DNA of 64,000 nt from Burkholderia diffusa (GCF_902499115.1 NZ_CABVPN010000011.1:148755-212754), one strand, 5' to 3'; counted from the first letter of the stretch, positions 38,201 through 46,949 are shown. Made by a program: numbers and translations. Notes: generated by a model from the letters alone, not told the origin.

Positions 38201-40055
38201 CCTGGCCGTGAGCATCGATCACGTAGGTAAGGCGAATGTTCTCGTCCCACTCCAGGCGGGTGTCGAAGCTGCCGTCGTCGGCCCATTCGCGCACCGCTTT
38301 AGCATCCGCGCCCTCTCCCTGCCACACCAGGTTCATGCCGCGGCCGGTGCGGTCGGTATAACGGGTGATCAGGTGGTGCTGGTACTGGTACGTCCATGCG
38401 GCAGCGTTCTCGTCCTGTGCCAGCGTGAGGTCGCCCGCTTCGTCATAGCGGTACAGGCTGAGGCGGCGCAGGGGTTCGTGCTCGCCCATCAGCCACAGGC
38501 CGGTGATACGGCCCGCGTCGTCCACTAGGGTGCCCAGGTGGGTATGCGGCTGACTGGGATCGTCCTGGTAGGTGATCAGGTCCGACAGCACCGCGCGATT
38601 GCCAACGCGGTGGTCGTAGCCGAGCAGCATGCCGGCGCCGCCGCGCAGCTCGATCCGCACCAGCAGGTAGCGGTCGCCGTGGCGCTGGTAGGTCTCGCGG
38701 CGTTCGTAGCCGCGACACAGCACCAACTCATGATCGCGTACACGAACCAGGGTGAGGTCCTCGATGCGATCTTCATGGAACTGTCCGACCTTGGGCAGCG
38801 GGTAGTCGTGGCTGCGCCCGTCAGCGCCGTGGTAGCGCAGGCCTTCGCCCCGCACGTCGAAGCGCGTGGTGTATGGCGTGATCCAGCGCGCGCCCAGCTC
38901 GCCATCGTCGAAGGCACCCAGGCTGGAGCGGTAGGTACGCGTCCAGGCGATGGTAAATGGGCCGGGTAGCGTGAAGTCGGTGTGGCTGAGTGTTTCGCTG
39001 CCCGTGGCAAAGCTGATGCTGCCGCCGGTGCCTGACGGCGCTCCGATCTTGCACACGTTGGCGTCTTGGTCGGCCGGGCGTTCTTTGACGCGTGCCTCAA
39101 GTGATTCGCCTGGATGGAGCGATCCAGCCAGGCTCGTCGTATCGGTCTTGACATTGGCGGCCAGGTAACGGCTCGGCCCTCGCGCTTCGAGCGACCGATG
39201 CAATCCGGCGACGATCCCCCCGACACTACCTTGCGTCGACGGATTGGCTTGCGCTCGTACCTGGCTGGCCAAGAGCGCGGCGAACTGGCGCAGTAGCTGG
39301 GCGTTTGCGGCGATCTTGGTGCGTGTTTCTTTTGAAAGGCTTTGTGCCGGGGCGCTCGGGCTTGTGGTGGCGGCATCGCGCTGAAACTGAAGCGCCGCGT
39401 CATAGAGGTTGGAAAACAAGACGGTGGGGTCGCGCCACGACTTCCCTGATTCGTTTTTGCCGGGCGCTCTACCGACAACGTTGTTCGCCTGAGTCAGGGT
39501 CTCCAGACCGCTGGCGAGGTCCAGTATGAGGCTTTCGCCAAAGGTGGCGGCTTCATCCAGTAAACCGGGTAGCCTTTGTTGGGTCTGCTGTACAAAGTCG
39601 TCCAACTCGCCCCGAATGCTGCTGTTCAGATTGACCGTCAACGTGTTGAGCAGGGCCTCGCTGACCAGGGATTTTTCGCCAGTCAGTTCCTGTCGCGCGA
39701 GAAAAAGTGCAGGCCGCAGCGTCATGCGGGCAGGAGCGGTGGCCGGGGCCGGCATCAGACCGATCAGATTGATGCTTGCGATCGCCCAGTCCGAAGTATC
39801 ACGGTCCTCGCGTGTGGTGAGGGTGACGATATCGCCCAGCAGGTCTGCCAGATTGAGGATGTTACGGACCGCTGGCAGATTGCCTGCAACGGTGCGCAGG
39901 CGATTCAGGGTCACTGCTCCGTCGGTGATTGCGCCCAGCCATTGGCCAAATGCATCGATGGTCAGCGCCACGTCACCCAGTTGGATCTGGTTGAGCGGAG
40001 CGACTGTGACGGGACGTGCGGAAGAGGCGGACGCTTCAGGTGCTTGGCTTGCCAT
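35232..40055 (-). CDS. Rhs/YD-repeat polymorphic toxin with GIY-YIG-like C-terminal domain
   Basis: 1607 residues. The N-terminal 330 or so are helical and Ala-rich and lack a recognisable PAAR domain or signal peptide. A DUF6531-like entry (GGSISFATGSETLSHTDF) leads into the YD-repeat shell, with dozens of repeats of the YDxxGRL type. The Rhs core ends with HDHETGLHYNRHRYYDPSSG and two DPxGL boxes (last one about residue 1440), where such proteins usually self-cleave. The last 160 residues (35235-35714) are the variable toxin: VYCGRTSGYGDP, RRR, GREQQLIDFHGG and NMING resemble a GIY-YIG nuclease. Delivery could be by the T6SS whose genes lie at the left edge. Confidence 0.9.
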   Translation of the reverse strand: MASQAPEASASSARPVTVAPLNQIQLGDVALTIDAFGQWLGAITDGAVTLNRLRTVAGNLPAVRNILNLADLLGDIVTLTTREDRDTSDWAIASINLIGLMPAPATAPARMTLRPALFLARQELTGEKSLVSEALLNTLTVNLNSSIRGELDDFVQQTQQRLPGLLDEAATFGESLILDLASGLETLTQANNVVGRAPGKNESGKSWRDPTVLFSNLYDAALQFQRDAATTSPSAPAQSLSKETRTKIAANAQLLRQFAALLASQVRAQANPSTQGSVGGIVAGLHRSLEARGPSRYLAANVKTDTTSLAGSLHPGESLEARVKERPADQDANVCKIGAPSGTGGSISFATGSETLSHTDFTLPGPFTIAWTRTYRSSLGAFDDGELGARWITPYTTRFDVRGEGLRYHGADGRSHDYPLPKVGQFHEDRIEDLTLVRVRDHELVLCRGYERRETYQRHGDRYLLVRIELRGGAGMLLGYDHRVGNRAVLSDLITYQDDPSQPHTHLGTLVDDAGRITGLWLMGEHEPLRRLSLYRYDEAGDLTLAQDENAAAWTYQYQHHLITRYTDRTGRGMNLVWQGEGADAKAVREWADDGSFDTRLEWDENIRLTYVIDAHGQETRHYYDSLGYTYRIVHPDQRSEWFFRDSAKNVVRHIDSAGHVNRFAHDENGNLLEHIRADGTTVHYAWDSKDQLIKISDAEGGLWLRDYDTRGRLTEAIDPLGNKTEYAYNLMGLPIGITDASGKTRQLEYNSSGQLTRYVDCSAKASEWAYDARGQLVQFTDAAGQVTRYRHEAGQLAAIRYPDDTAEHFERDAEGRLLTHIDALGRRTEWDYTEAGLLAKRVDAAGQSLRYQWDKLGQLTALRNENGRDAEFHYDPVGRLLAETGFDGAITRYEYEEATGKLARAIDGQRITAYTFDPMGRLTERRAALQTGDAAPRKADWQIERFAYDLNGNLALASNADSRLQWFHDPAGNLVREHQHYTRLGQPLVGVWQHEYDALNQRIATVRPDGHRVSWLTYGSGHLLALQLDERELVSYERDDLHREVARTQGNRLLQTQQWDSMGRLSEQVLARDTPALTNTAGGNRLLVRRYRYDASGQLTDINDTRRGQIAYRYDPVGRLLEAQSRLGHETFDFDPASNLIDPAEQREAERQRMPRIKALDNLLKQYAGTHYQYDARGNLTQRWHNGKEGRFTWDLFDRLTHYEDERLKVDYTYDALGRRLSKHSQAHYEERREAGPHWNRAERVKRNRALQCGFTLYGWDGDTLAWESKIADEDGFGARTTHYVYDPGSFVPVAQAVRDDAIELLDQPEYGDYYRQDEDPLWGAPPPAPPINSLAWYQCDHLGTPQELTDEQSEIAWSAEYRAWGVAQEAIRKASGKAPIANPIRFQGQYHDHETGLHYNRHRYYDPSSGRFVSKDPIGLAGGLSLYQFAPNPVGWMDPLGLTGSIAVPAPISIPNSVPVPSVKSAGLLLPLLLTGDTPNRLPYYHATYTRTHPITQQVYCGRTSGYGDPNTLVRRRGLQQGHLNAEGFASPVLDKFSVNRDAIRGREQQLIDFHGGAQSVGGGTRNMINGVGDWNPRGFLYDAASTAEFGALPDNSPSRFRIWK

Positions 40056-40056
40056 C

Positions 40057-40078
40057 GGTGCTCCAGGAACTGAGCACC
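40057..40078 (-). promoter_or_regulatory. Hairpin covering the Rhs ribosome site
   Basis: On the minus strand GGTGCTC, eight bases, GAGCACC ends two bases before the Rhs start codon. The likely ribosome site GGAG (40061-40064) is partly in the 3' arm, so folding would hide it. Confidence 0.5.
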
Positions 40079-40316
40079 TACAACTACTGCCTCTAGTGAA
40101 GGAATGACTAGCAGCAGGCTCTCAGCATATGGACGTACATGAAATTCTCCAGGCACAAGCGTGCGCAATCACTCGCGGTTTGAATATAGGATCGATCTGA
40201 AAAGCCGTTTAGATGGGCGGCTAACTGTACAAAATTCATTTCACCGCAAACGCGATGGTTGTAAAGCAGTGCATACCGCGCTCGACGTTGCGCCGATGCG
40301 TTATGCGGCCACAGCA

Positions 40317-41510
40317 CTAGGACGATTGTGCTAGGTCACTCAGGTAGTCGGCCCATGCTTGCATCAGCTACTTCCGGTCTGCAAGCAGGAGAGCCTTGTT
40401 GTAGGCGGCCCGTACTTTGTCGCTTTCGATATGGGCGAGTTGCCTCTCAATAGCATCCGGGTGATAACCGTTTTCATTGGTCCACGTTGAGAAAGTCGTG
40501 CGCCAGCAGTGCGGTGTTGTACCGCGCCCCAGGTTCATATCGCGCATGGCGTAGCTGAGCCGATTGGGCGTTGTGAAACCCTTGGCACTGCGGTGCGGGA
40601 ACAAATAGTGTCCGCCACTCGTGATGCGTTGCAGGTCTTTCAGGACAGCGATGGCTTGCGGGGAAAGTGGGTCACGTCGCGCTTTCATCTTGGCGGCGGG
40701 GCGGCGCCATACCGCGTCCTTATAGTCGAACTCGTCCCATTCAGCATCCGCAGGCTCGCCCGGACGACAAGCCGTCAGGGCAATCAAACGCAAGCAAACT
40801 GCGGTTTCCGGATAGCCTCTGTACCCCTGCAATGACTGGTAGAGCCCATGAATTTGTTCGCGGGTCATGACGGCTTTGGTCTCACTGACCGGGATACGGA
40901 GTAGCCCGCGCAGGTTAGGGATCGGATTGGATTCAGCCAGACCCCGCATCACGGTGAATTCAAAGATGGCAGACAGGTCACCCTTGATGTGGATCGCTGC
41001 CCACGTGCCAGATACATTGCAGTCCAACAGCGGGCGAATCTGCTTGACGCCAATGTCGCTCATCGGCATCCCATCGACCTTGGGAGACAGGTACTTCCTG
41101 ATGCGGGATTCTTTCGTGAGGTAGGAGCTGGGCGCGAAAACTGGCTTGATCTCGGCTAAGTCCGCCTGCGCCACCTTGGCGAACGAGCTTGCACGAGGGC
41201 GTTTGCGGCCTTCCAGTGCGTCAAGGTTGGTTTGCTTGACCCGTTGCAGCTCATGGGAAGGGTGAATGCCTTGTTTGACGAGTGCACGCGCCCGTTCCCG
41301 GGCGGCGCGCGCCTCTGCAAGACCTATTCGGGGAAAGCTGCCAATGGCAAAGAGATTTTCTTTGCCTTGCAGGCGGTATTTCCACCGCCAAAGCTTGCCG
41401 CCGGTTGGCTTGACCAGCAGGAACAAGCCCCCGCCGTCTGAAAGTTTCCGGTCTCGATCAGCAGGTTTGACCGACTTGATCTCGGCGTCGGTGAGTAGAT
41501 TCTCGGGCAT
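40317..41510 (-). pseudogene. P4-type tyrosine integrase with premature amber codon
   Basis: Reads 380 residues to a TAG at 40368-40370, then continues in frame for 16 codons (LMQAWADYLSDLAQSS) to the stop at 40317-40319. LMQAWADYL is the usual end of this family, so the TAG looks like a nonsense change of the codon before it. The N-terminal DUF4102 arm-binding domain (about 5-90) is intact. Catalytic residues are R249, K276, H334, R337, H360 and Tyr370, all before the amber codon, so the shorter protein may still work. It drives site-specific recombination at the ychF end, 184 bp from the right repeat. Confidence 0.85.
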
Positions 41511-41693
41511 CGTTGGACGCCACTGCGGGGAGAAGTACCCCCGCGGTTGAACACGAGTACCCCAACGCTACCCCCAAATTTTTCAGAACTCGATGAACAA
41601 TAGGAACGCTCAGGAAACCGTATTGTTTTGCAAACCCTTAATTTTAAAAGGTTTGCTCAGTCCGCCGAGCGCTGCTGAGTTCAGAAAAAATCG

Positions 41694-41713
41694 TCAGACG
41701 TTGAACAGGAAGT
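41694..41713 (+). repeat. Right attachment repeat (3' end of ychF)
   Basis: TCAGACGTTGAACAGGAAGT, which on the minus strand is the last codons and stop of ychF (N-F-L-F-N-V with its TGA). Direct repeat of 33943-33962. Confidence 0.85.
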
Positions 41714-42788
41714 TCATCACATCGCCGTCGTGCACGACGTATTCCTTCCCTTCCGCGCGCATCTTGCCGGCTTCCTTCGCACCCTGTTCGCCTTTGTACG
41801 CGATGAAATCGTCGAATGCGATCGTCTGCGCGCGAATGAAGCCGCGCTCGAAATCGGTGTGGATCACGCCGGCCGCTTGCGGCGCCGTGTCGCCAATATG
41901 GATCGTCCACGCGCGCACTTCCTTCACGCCCGCGGTGAAGTAGGTCTGCAGGCCGAGCAGCTTGAAACCCGCGCGGATCACGCGGTCGAGGCCCGGCTCT
42001 TCCATGCCCATGTCGGCGAGGAACGCTTCCTTGTCCGCATCGTCGAGATCGGCGATTTCCGCTTCGATCGCTGCGCACACCGCGACGACCGGCGAGTTCT
42101 CGCTTTCCGCGTACTTGCGCACTGCGTCGAGATGAGGGTTGTTCTCGAAGCCGTCGTCCTTCACGTTCGCGACGTACATCGCCGGCTTCGCCGTGATCAG
42201 GCAGAACGGCTTGAGCAGCGCCTGCTCGTCGTCCGACAGATCCAGGCCGCGCACGGCCTTGCCCTGGTCGAGATGCGCGCGAACCTTTTCGAGCACCGCA
42301 GCGAGCTTCACAGCTTCCTTGTCGTTGCCCGACTTCGCGGCCTTCGAGTAGCGGGTGAGCGCCTTCTCGACGGTGCCGAGGTCGGCGAGCGCGAGTTCGG
42401 TGTTGATCACTTCGATGTCGTCGATCGGGCTGACCTTGCCCGCGACGTGGATGACGTTGTCGTCCTCGAAGCAGCGCACGACGTGCGTGATCGCATCGGT
42501 TTCGCGGATGTTCGCGAGGAACTGGTTGCCGAGGCCTTCACCCTTGCTCGCGCCCGCGACGAGGCCTGCGATGTCGACGAATTCGACGACGGCCGGCACG
42601 ATGCGCTCCGGGTTGATGATCTCGGCGAGCGCCTTCAGGCGCGCGTCCGGCACCTCGACGATGCCGACGTTCGGTTCGATCGTGCAGAACGGGTAGTTCT
42701 CGGCGGCGATGCCGGCCTTGGTCAGTGCATTGAACAGGGTGGACTTGCCGACGTTGGGCAAGCCGACGATGCCGCATTTGAGACTCAT
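41694..42788 (-). CDS. ychF: Redox-regulated ATPase/GTPase YchF (Obg-like, OLA1)
   Basis: 364 residues (E. coli 363). P-loop GLPNVGKSTLFNAL at the N-terminus, switch motif DIAGLVAGASKGEGLGNQFL near residue 72, and the C-terminal TGS-like domain. It hydrolyses ATP and binds ribosomes. Its last codons form the attachment site of the neighbouring island, so the reading frame is kept but the 3' flank and terminator are replaced by island DNA. Confidence 0.96.
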   Translation of the reverse strand: MSLKCGIVGLPNVGKSTLFNALTKAGIAAENYPFCTIEPNVGIVEVPDARLKALAEIINPERIVPAVVEFVDIAGLVAGASKGEGLGNQFLANIRETDAITHVVRCFEDDNVIHVAGKVSPIDDIEVINTELALADLGTVEKALTRYSKAAKSGNDKEAVKLAAVLEKVRAHLDQGKAVRGLDLSDDEQALLKPFCLITAKPAMYVANVKDDGFENNPHLDAVRKYAESENSPVVAVCAAIEAEIADLDDADKEAFLADMGMEEPGLDRVIRAGFKLLGLQTYFTAGVKEVRAWTIHIGDTAPQAAGVIHTDFERGFIRAQTIAFDDFIAYKGEQGAKEAGKMRAEGKEYVVHDGDVMNFLFNV

Positions 42789-43031
42789 GGAATCCTTCGG
42801 ACGGGTAAGGCGGCGCGGCCGGACAGGGCACGGCGGCGCGGGAAAATAGGGACGGCCGGCGCGTGGGGCGCGGCGGGCCGACGTTCAAAGGCGCTATTGT
42901 ACCGTGCCGACGCCCCGGTTTCCGGCCTTCCCCCGAATGCCCGATGCGGCGGGCCGTCGCGCTGCCGGGCCGGCCCGCGATTATGCTGATTTCCCGCAAA
43001 GTCCGGCCGCGTAAGGGATTGGCCCCGCGGC

Positions 43032-43047
43032 TATAATGCCCGCCATG
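43032..43047 (+). promoter_or_regulatory. Possible leaderless promoter of the UbiH-like gene
   Basis: A perfect TATAAT (43032-43037) ends seven bases before the ATG at 43045, the distance expected to the transcription start. No -35 match and no ribosome site are seen. Could be chance. Confidence 0.4.
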
Positions 43048-44214
43048 ACTGCCCACCACACCTTCGACGTCGCCGTGGTCGGCGGCGGGCTCGTCGGCAA
43101 GACGGCCGCGCTCGCGCTGACCCAGTCCGGCTACAAGACCGCCTTGCTCGCCCAGCCGGCCACGCCGCGCCCGGCCGATCTCGCGTTCGACACGCGCATC
43201 TACGCGCTGTCGTCCAGCTCGCAGGCCTTGCTGGAGCGGCTGCGAGTCTGGCAGGCGCTCGACCATGGCCGGCTCGCGCCGGTCTACGACATGCGCGTGT
43301 ACGGCGATGCGCACGCGGAACTGCATTTCTCCGCGTACCAGGCCTCCGTGCCGCAACTGGCCTGGATCGCGGAATCGTCGCTGATCGAGACGTCGCTCGA
43401 TGCCGCGCTGCGGTTCCAGCCGAACCTCACGTGGTTCGATGCGCGCGCGCAGGGCTTCGACGTGCACGACGACGCGGCCGTGCTCACGCTGTCGTCGGGG
43501 CAGGTGCTGGAAGCCGATCTCGTCGTCGGCGCCGACGGCGCGCATTCGTGGGTGCGCTCGCAAATGGGGGCCAAGGTCGAACGGCGCGACTACCGGCAAA
43601 CCGGCGTCGTCGCGAACTTCAAGGCATCGCTGCCGCACCGCGAGACGGCCTGCCAGTGGTTTCACGAAGGCGAGATCATCGCGTTGCTGCCGCTGCCGGA
43701 CGGTCACGTATCGCTCGTGTGGTCCGCGCACACCGCGCACGCGGACGAATTGCTCGCACTCGATCCGGCGCAGCTCGCGGCCGAAGTCGAGCGCGTGTCG
43801 CACGGTCAGGTCGGGGCACTCGAATGCGTGACGCCCGCGGCCGGCTTCCCGCTCGCGCTGCAGACCGTCGACAAGCTGATCGCCCCGCGTGTCGCACTCG
43901 TCGGCGATGCCGCGCATCTGATCCACCCGCTCGCGGGGCAAGGGATGAACCTCGGGCTGCGCGACGTCGCGGCGCTCGCCGATGCGATCGCGAACAAGGA
44001 GAGCTTCCGCAACCTCGGCGATACGGTGCTGCTGCGCCGCTACGAGCGTTCGCGCCGCGAGGACATCCGCGCGCTGATGGTCGCGACCGACGGGCTGCAG
44101 CGGCTGTTCGCGGTGCCTGGCTCCTTTGCGAAGGCGGTGCGCAACGCGGGCATGGCGTTCGTCGGTGCGCAACCGCTCGTGAAGCGCTGGCTCGTGTCGG
44201 CCGCGCTCGGCTGA
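43045..44214 (+). CDS. UbiH/UbiF/VisC/COQ6-type FAD-dependent monooxygenase
   Basis: 389 residues. FAD motif DVAVVGGGLVGKTAALAL at the N-terminus; second FAD box VALVGDAAHLIHPLAGQGMNLGLRD near residue 290; DG motif VVGADGAHSWVR near residue 160. These flavin hydroxylases act in ubiquinone ring hydroxylation; which position cannot be told from sequence. Start: ATG 43045 gives the family N-terminus; ATG 43036 in frame adds three residues and lies inside the TATAAT-ATG overlap. It is followed by dsbC. Confidence 0.88.
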   Translation: MTAHHTFDVAVVGGGLVGKTAALALTQSGYKTALLAQPATPRPADLAFDTRIYALSSSSQALLERLRVWQALDHGRLAPVYDMRVYGDAHAELHFSAYQASVPQLAWIAESSLIETSLDAALRFQPNLTWFDARAQGFDVHDDAAVLTLSSGQVLEADLVVGADGAHSWVRSQMGAKVERRDYRQTGVVANFKASLPHRETACQWFHEGEIIALLPLPDGHVSLVWSAHTAHADELLALDPAQLAAEVERVSHGQVGALECVTPAAGFPLALQTVDKLIAPRVALVGDAAHLIHPLAGQGMNLGLRDVAALADAIANKESFRNLGDTVLLRRYERSRREDIRALMVATDGLQRLFAVPGSFAKAVRNAGMAFVGAQPLVKRWLVSAALG

Positions 44215-44304
44215 TCGAACCTTCGCGCCTTCGGCCTGTCGGACAGGGTTCCGTTACGGCGTACACTGTGACGTGCACTCCGATTGAGCTGAAGGAACTA
44301 CAGG

Positions 44305-45033
44305 ATGAAAAAAACGATCCGCATCGCATCGCTGGCGCTGGCCGTCACGATGGCGACGCTCGGCTGCACCGCGCAGGCCGACCAGACCACCGACAAGCTG
44401 AAAGCCACGCTGCAAGCGCGTCTCGGCAACGACGCGCCGATCAAGAGCGTGTCGAAATCTCCGGTCGCAGGCCTGTACGAAGTGAACCTCGGTACGCAGA
44501 TCATCTATAGCGATGCAGCCGGCGACTACGTGCTGCTCGGCGATCTCGTCGACACCAAGACGCACAAGAACCTGACCGACGCGCGCCTTTCCGACCTCAA
44601 CAAGATCGATTTCGCGAGCCTGCCGCTCGCGAACGCGATCAAGGTCGTCAAGGGCAACGGCGCACGCAAGATCGCTGTGTTCTCCGATCCGAACTGCCCG
44701 TACTGCAAGCGCCTCGAGACGACGCTGCAGTCGATCGACAACGTGACCGTCTACACGTTCCTGTATCCGGTACTGTCGCCCGATTCGACCGCGAAGTCGA
44801 AGGCGATCTGGTGCGCGACCGACCGCGCGAAAACCTGGCAGAGCTGGATGCTCGACCATCGCGTGCCGACCGGCGCCGGCACCTGCGATACGACCGCGCT
44901 CGACAAGAACCTCGCGCTCGGCCGGGGGATGAACGTCACCGGCACGCCGACGATCTTCCTGCCCGACGGCCGCCGCCTGCCGGGCGCGGTGTCGGCCGAC
45001 CAGCTGAACCAGGCGCTCGCGTCGAGCAAGTAA
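44305..45033 (+). CDS. dsbC: Thiol:disulphide interchange protein DsbC
   Basis: 242 residues (E. coli 236). A Sec signal (KKTIRIASLALAVTMATLG) probably cleaved after AQA sends it to the periplasm. An N-terminal dimerisation domain precedes the thioredoxin fold with active site CPYC in FSDPNCPYCKRLE near residue 132, and the cis-Pro loop in GTPTIF. It isomerises wrong disulphides and is reduced by DsbD. Confidence 0.95.
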   Translation: MKKTIRIASLALAVTMATLGCTAQADQTTDKLKATLQARLGNDAPIKSVSKSPVAGLYEVNLGTQIIYSDAAGDYVLLGDLVDTKTHKNLTDARLSDLNKIDFASLPLANAIKVVKGNGARKIAVFSDPNCPYCKRLETTLQSIDNVTVYTFLYPVLSPDSTAKSKAIWCATDRAKTWQSWMLDHRVPTGAGTCDTTALDKNLALGRGMNVTGTPTIFLPDGRRLPGAVSADQLNQALASSK

Positions 45034-45149
45034 ACTGACCGGCACCCCGGGCTGCATGGCCCGGCCAGCGAGGGGCGCCCGCGATATCAGCCGGCGCCTC
45101 TCTTCGTTTCCGCTGCCGTATTCCGTCCGATTTTCGTCCGATTCCCACG

Positions 45150-46949
45150 ATGACCCAGCCGATCCGTTATTCGATTGCCCCGAAAGATCTTGCCGCGCAC
45201 CTGTTCGAAGTGTCGGTGACGGTCGCCGATCCCGATCCCGAAGGCCAGCGCTTCTCGCTGCCGGTGTGGATTCCCGGCAGCTACCTCGTGCGCGAGTTCG
45301 CGCGCAACATCGTGACGCTCGCCGCGTTCAACGACGCGGGCCGCAAGGTGCGGATCGCGAAAACCGACAAGAACACGTGGCAGGCCGCGCCGGTGAACGG
45401 CGCGCTGACGCTGCGCTACGACGTGTACGCGTGGGACCTGTCGGTCCGCTCCGCGTATCTCGACGAATCGGGCGGCTTCTTCAATGCCACGGCCGTGTTC
45501 CTGAGCGTCGCCGGCCACGAGGCTGCGCCGTGCGAGGTCGACATCGCGAAACCGGCGGGCCCGGCATTCCGCACGTGGCGCGTCGGTACGTCGCTGCCCG
45601 AGGCACGCGGCACCCGGCGCTATGGGTTCGGCGGGTACCGCGCATCGAACTACGACGAACTCACCGACCATCCGGTGACGATCGGCGAATTCGCGCTGGC
45701 GACGTTCGACGCGCACGGCGTGCCGCACGACATCGTGATCGCCGGGCGCGTGACGCAGCTCGACATAGAGCGGCTGCGCGCCGACCTGAAGCGCGTGTGC
45801 GAGGCGCAGATCGCGCTGTTCGAGCCGAAGTCGAAGAAGGCGCCGATGGACCGCTACGTGTTCATGACGCTCGCGGTCAGCGACGGCTACGGCGGCCTCG
45901 AGCACCGTGCGTCGACCGCGCTGATCTGCAACCGCACCGATCTGCCGGTGAAGGGCCGGCCCGACACGACGGAAGGCTATCGCACGTACCTCGGCCTCTG
46001 CAGCCACGAGTATTTCCATACGTGGAACGTGAAGCGCATCAAGCCGGCCGCGTTCGTGCCGTATGACCTCGCGCGCGAAAATTACACGTCGCTGTTGTGG
46101 CTGTTCGAGGGCTTCACCTCGTATTACGACGATCTGATGCTCGTGCGCAGCGGGCTAATGTCGCAGGACGAATATTTCGCGGCGCTCGGGCGTACCATCG
46201 GCGGCGTGCTGCGCGGCACGGGGCGGCTGAAGCAGAGCGTCGCGGAAAGCTCGTTCGACGCGTGGATCAAGTACTACCGCCAGGACGAGAACGCGACCAA
46301 TGCGATCGTCAGCTACTACACGAAGGGTTCGCTTGTCGCGCTCGCGTTCGATCTCGCGATCCGCGCGCAGACGCGCAATCGCAAGTCGCTCGACGACGTG
46401 ATGCGCTTGCTGTGGCAACGCTACGGACGCGAGTTCTATCGTGGCAAGCAGGCTGGCGTCGAGGAAACCGAGGTCGAGACGCTGATCGAGGAAGCGACGG
46501 GCGTCGCGCTCGGCAGGCTGTTCTCCGACGCCGTGCACGGCACGCGCGACCTGCCGCTCGCCGAATTGCTCGCGCCGTTCGGCGTGACGCTCGCGCCCGA
46601 AGTCGCGCCTGGCGCGGCCGCGAAGCCGACGATCGGCGCGCGCCTGCGCGGCGGCGCGGACTGCATGCTGGCGGCGGTATACGAAGGCGGCGGCGCGCAT
46701 CGCGCGGGGCTGTCGGCCGGCGACACGCTGATCGCGCTCGACGGGCTGCGCGTCACCGGCACGAACCTCGACACGCTGCTCGCGCGCTACCGCCCGGGTG
46801 ACAAGGTCGAGGTGCACGCATTCCGCCGTGACGAGCTGCGGACCGCGAAACTGAAGCTCGACGGGCCGGACGTCGCGCGCTACCGGCTCACGGCCGCCGC
46901 AAAGCCGGCTGCCGCGCACAAGGCCCGGGAAGCCTGGCTGAAGGGCTGA
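45150..46949 (+). CDS. M61 family glycyl aminopeptidase with PDZ domain
   Basis: 599 residues. Zinc site HEYFHTWNVKRIKP near residue 285 with the third ligand in FEGFTSYYDDL about 50 residues later, as in M61 peptidases. An N-terminal beta domain (WIPGSYLVREFARNIV) precedes it and a PDZ domain closes the protein (about 480-580: GGAHRAGLSAGDTLIALDGLRV). No signal peptide, so probably cytoplasmic. It lies 116 bp after dsbC in the same direction. Confidence 0.92.
   Translation: MTQPIRYSIAPKDLAAHLFEVSVTVADPDPEGQRFSLPVWIPGSYLVREFARNIVTLAAFNDAGRKVRIAKTDKNTWQAAPVNGALTLRYDVYAWDLSVRSAYLDESGGFFNATAVFLSVAGHEAAPCEVDIAKPAGPAFRTWRVGTSLPEARGTRRYGFGGYRASNYDELTDHPVTIGEFALATFDAHGVPHDIVIAGRVTQLDIERLRADLKRVCEAQIALFEPKSKKAPMDRYVFMTLAVSDGYGGLEHRASTALICNRTDLPVKGRPDTTEGYRTYLGLCSHEYFHTWNVKRIKPAAFVPYDLARENYTSLLWLFEGFTSYYDDLMLVRSGLMSQDEYFAALGRTIGGVLRGTGRLKQSVAESSFDAWIKYYRQDENATNAIVSYYTKGSLVALAFDLAIRAQTRNRKSLDDVMRLLWQRYGREFYRGKQAGVEETEVETLIEEATGVALGRLFSDAVHGTRDLPLAELLAPFGVTLAPEVAPGAAAKPTIGARLRGGADCMLAAVYEGGGAHRAGLSAGDTLIALDGLRVTGTNLDTLLARYRPGDKVEVHAFRRDELRTAKLKLDGPDVARYRLTAAAKPAAAHKAREAWLKG

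Larger units (their letters stand above)
33943..41713. mobile_element. Genomic island integrated at the 3' end of ychF (Rhs toxin island)
   Basis: About 7.75 kb between 20-bp near-identical direct repeats. Inside: P4-type tyrosine integrase next to the right repeat, an Rhs toxin gene, a probable immunity gene, a small orphan gene and a transposase remnant. Parts are much richer in A+T than the chromosome (line-long stretches near 34900 are about 27-37% GC). No tRNA is involved; the target is the last codons of ychF. No conjugation, replication or phage structural genes are seen, so it is either a minimal mobile island or the remnant of a larger one. Confidence 0.85.

Noticed and set aside
36888..38528. 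Open frames opposite the Rhs gene
   Set aside because: Mirror of YD repeats; no ribosome sites and no domains.
36400..38900. Repeated short units in the Rhs gene as a CRISPR-like array
   Set aside because: They are degenerate coding repeats of the YD type without constant spacers.
39000..40055. PAAR domain or signal in the Rhs N-terminus
   Set aside because: No PAAR motif or hydrophobic signal could be found in the first 330 residues, so the delivery route stays open.
41511..41693. tRNA gene as target of the P4-type integrase
   Set aside because: No cloverleaf can be drawn; the direct repeats place the target in the ychF 3' end instead.
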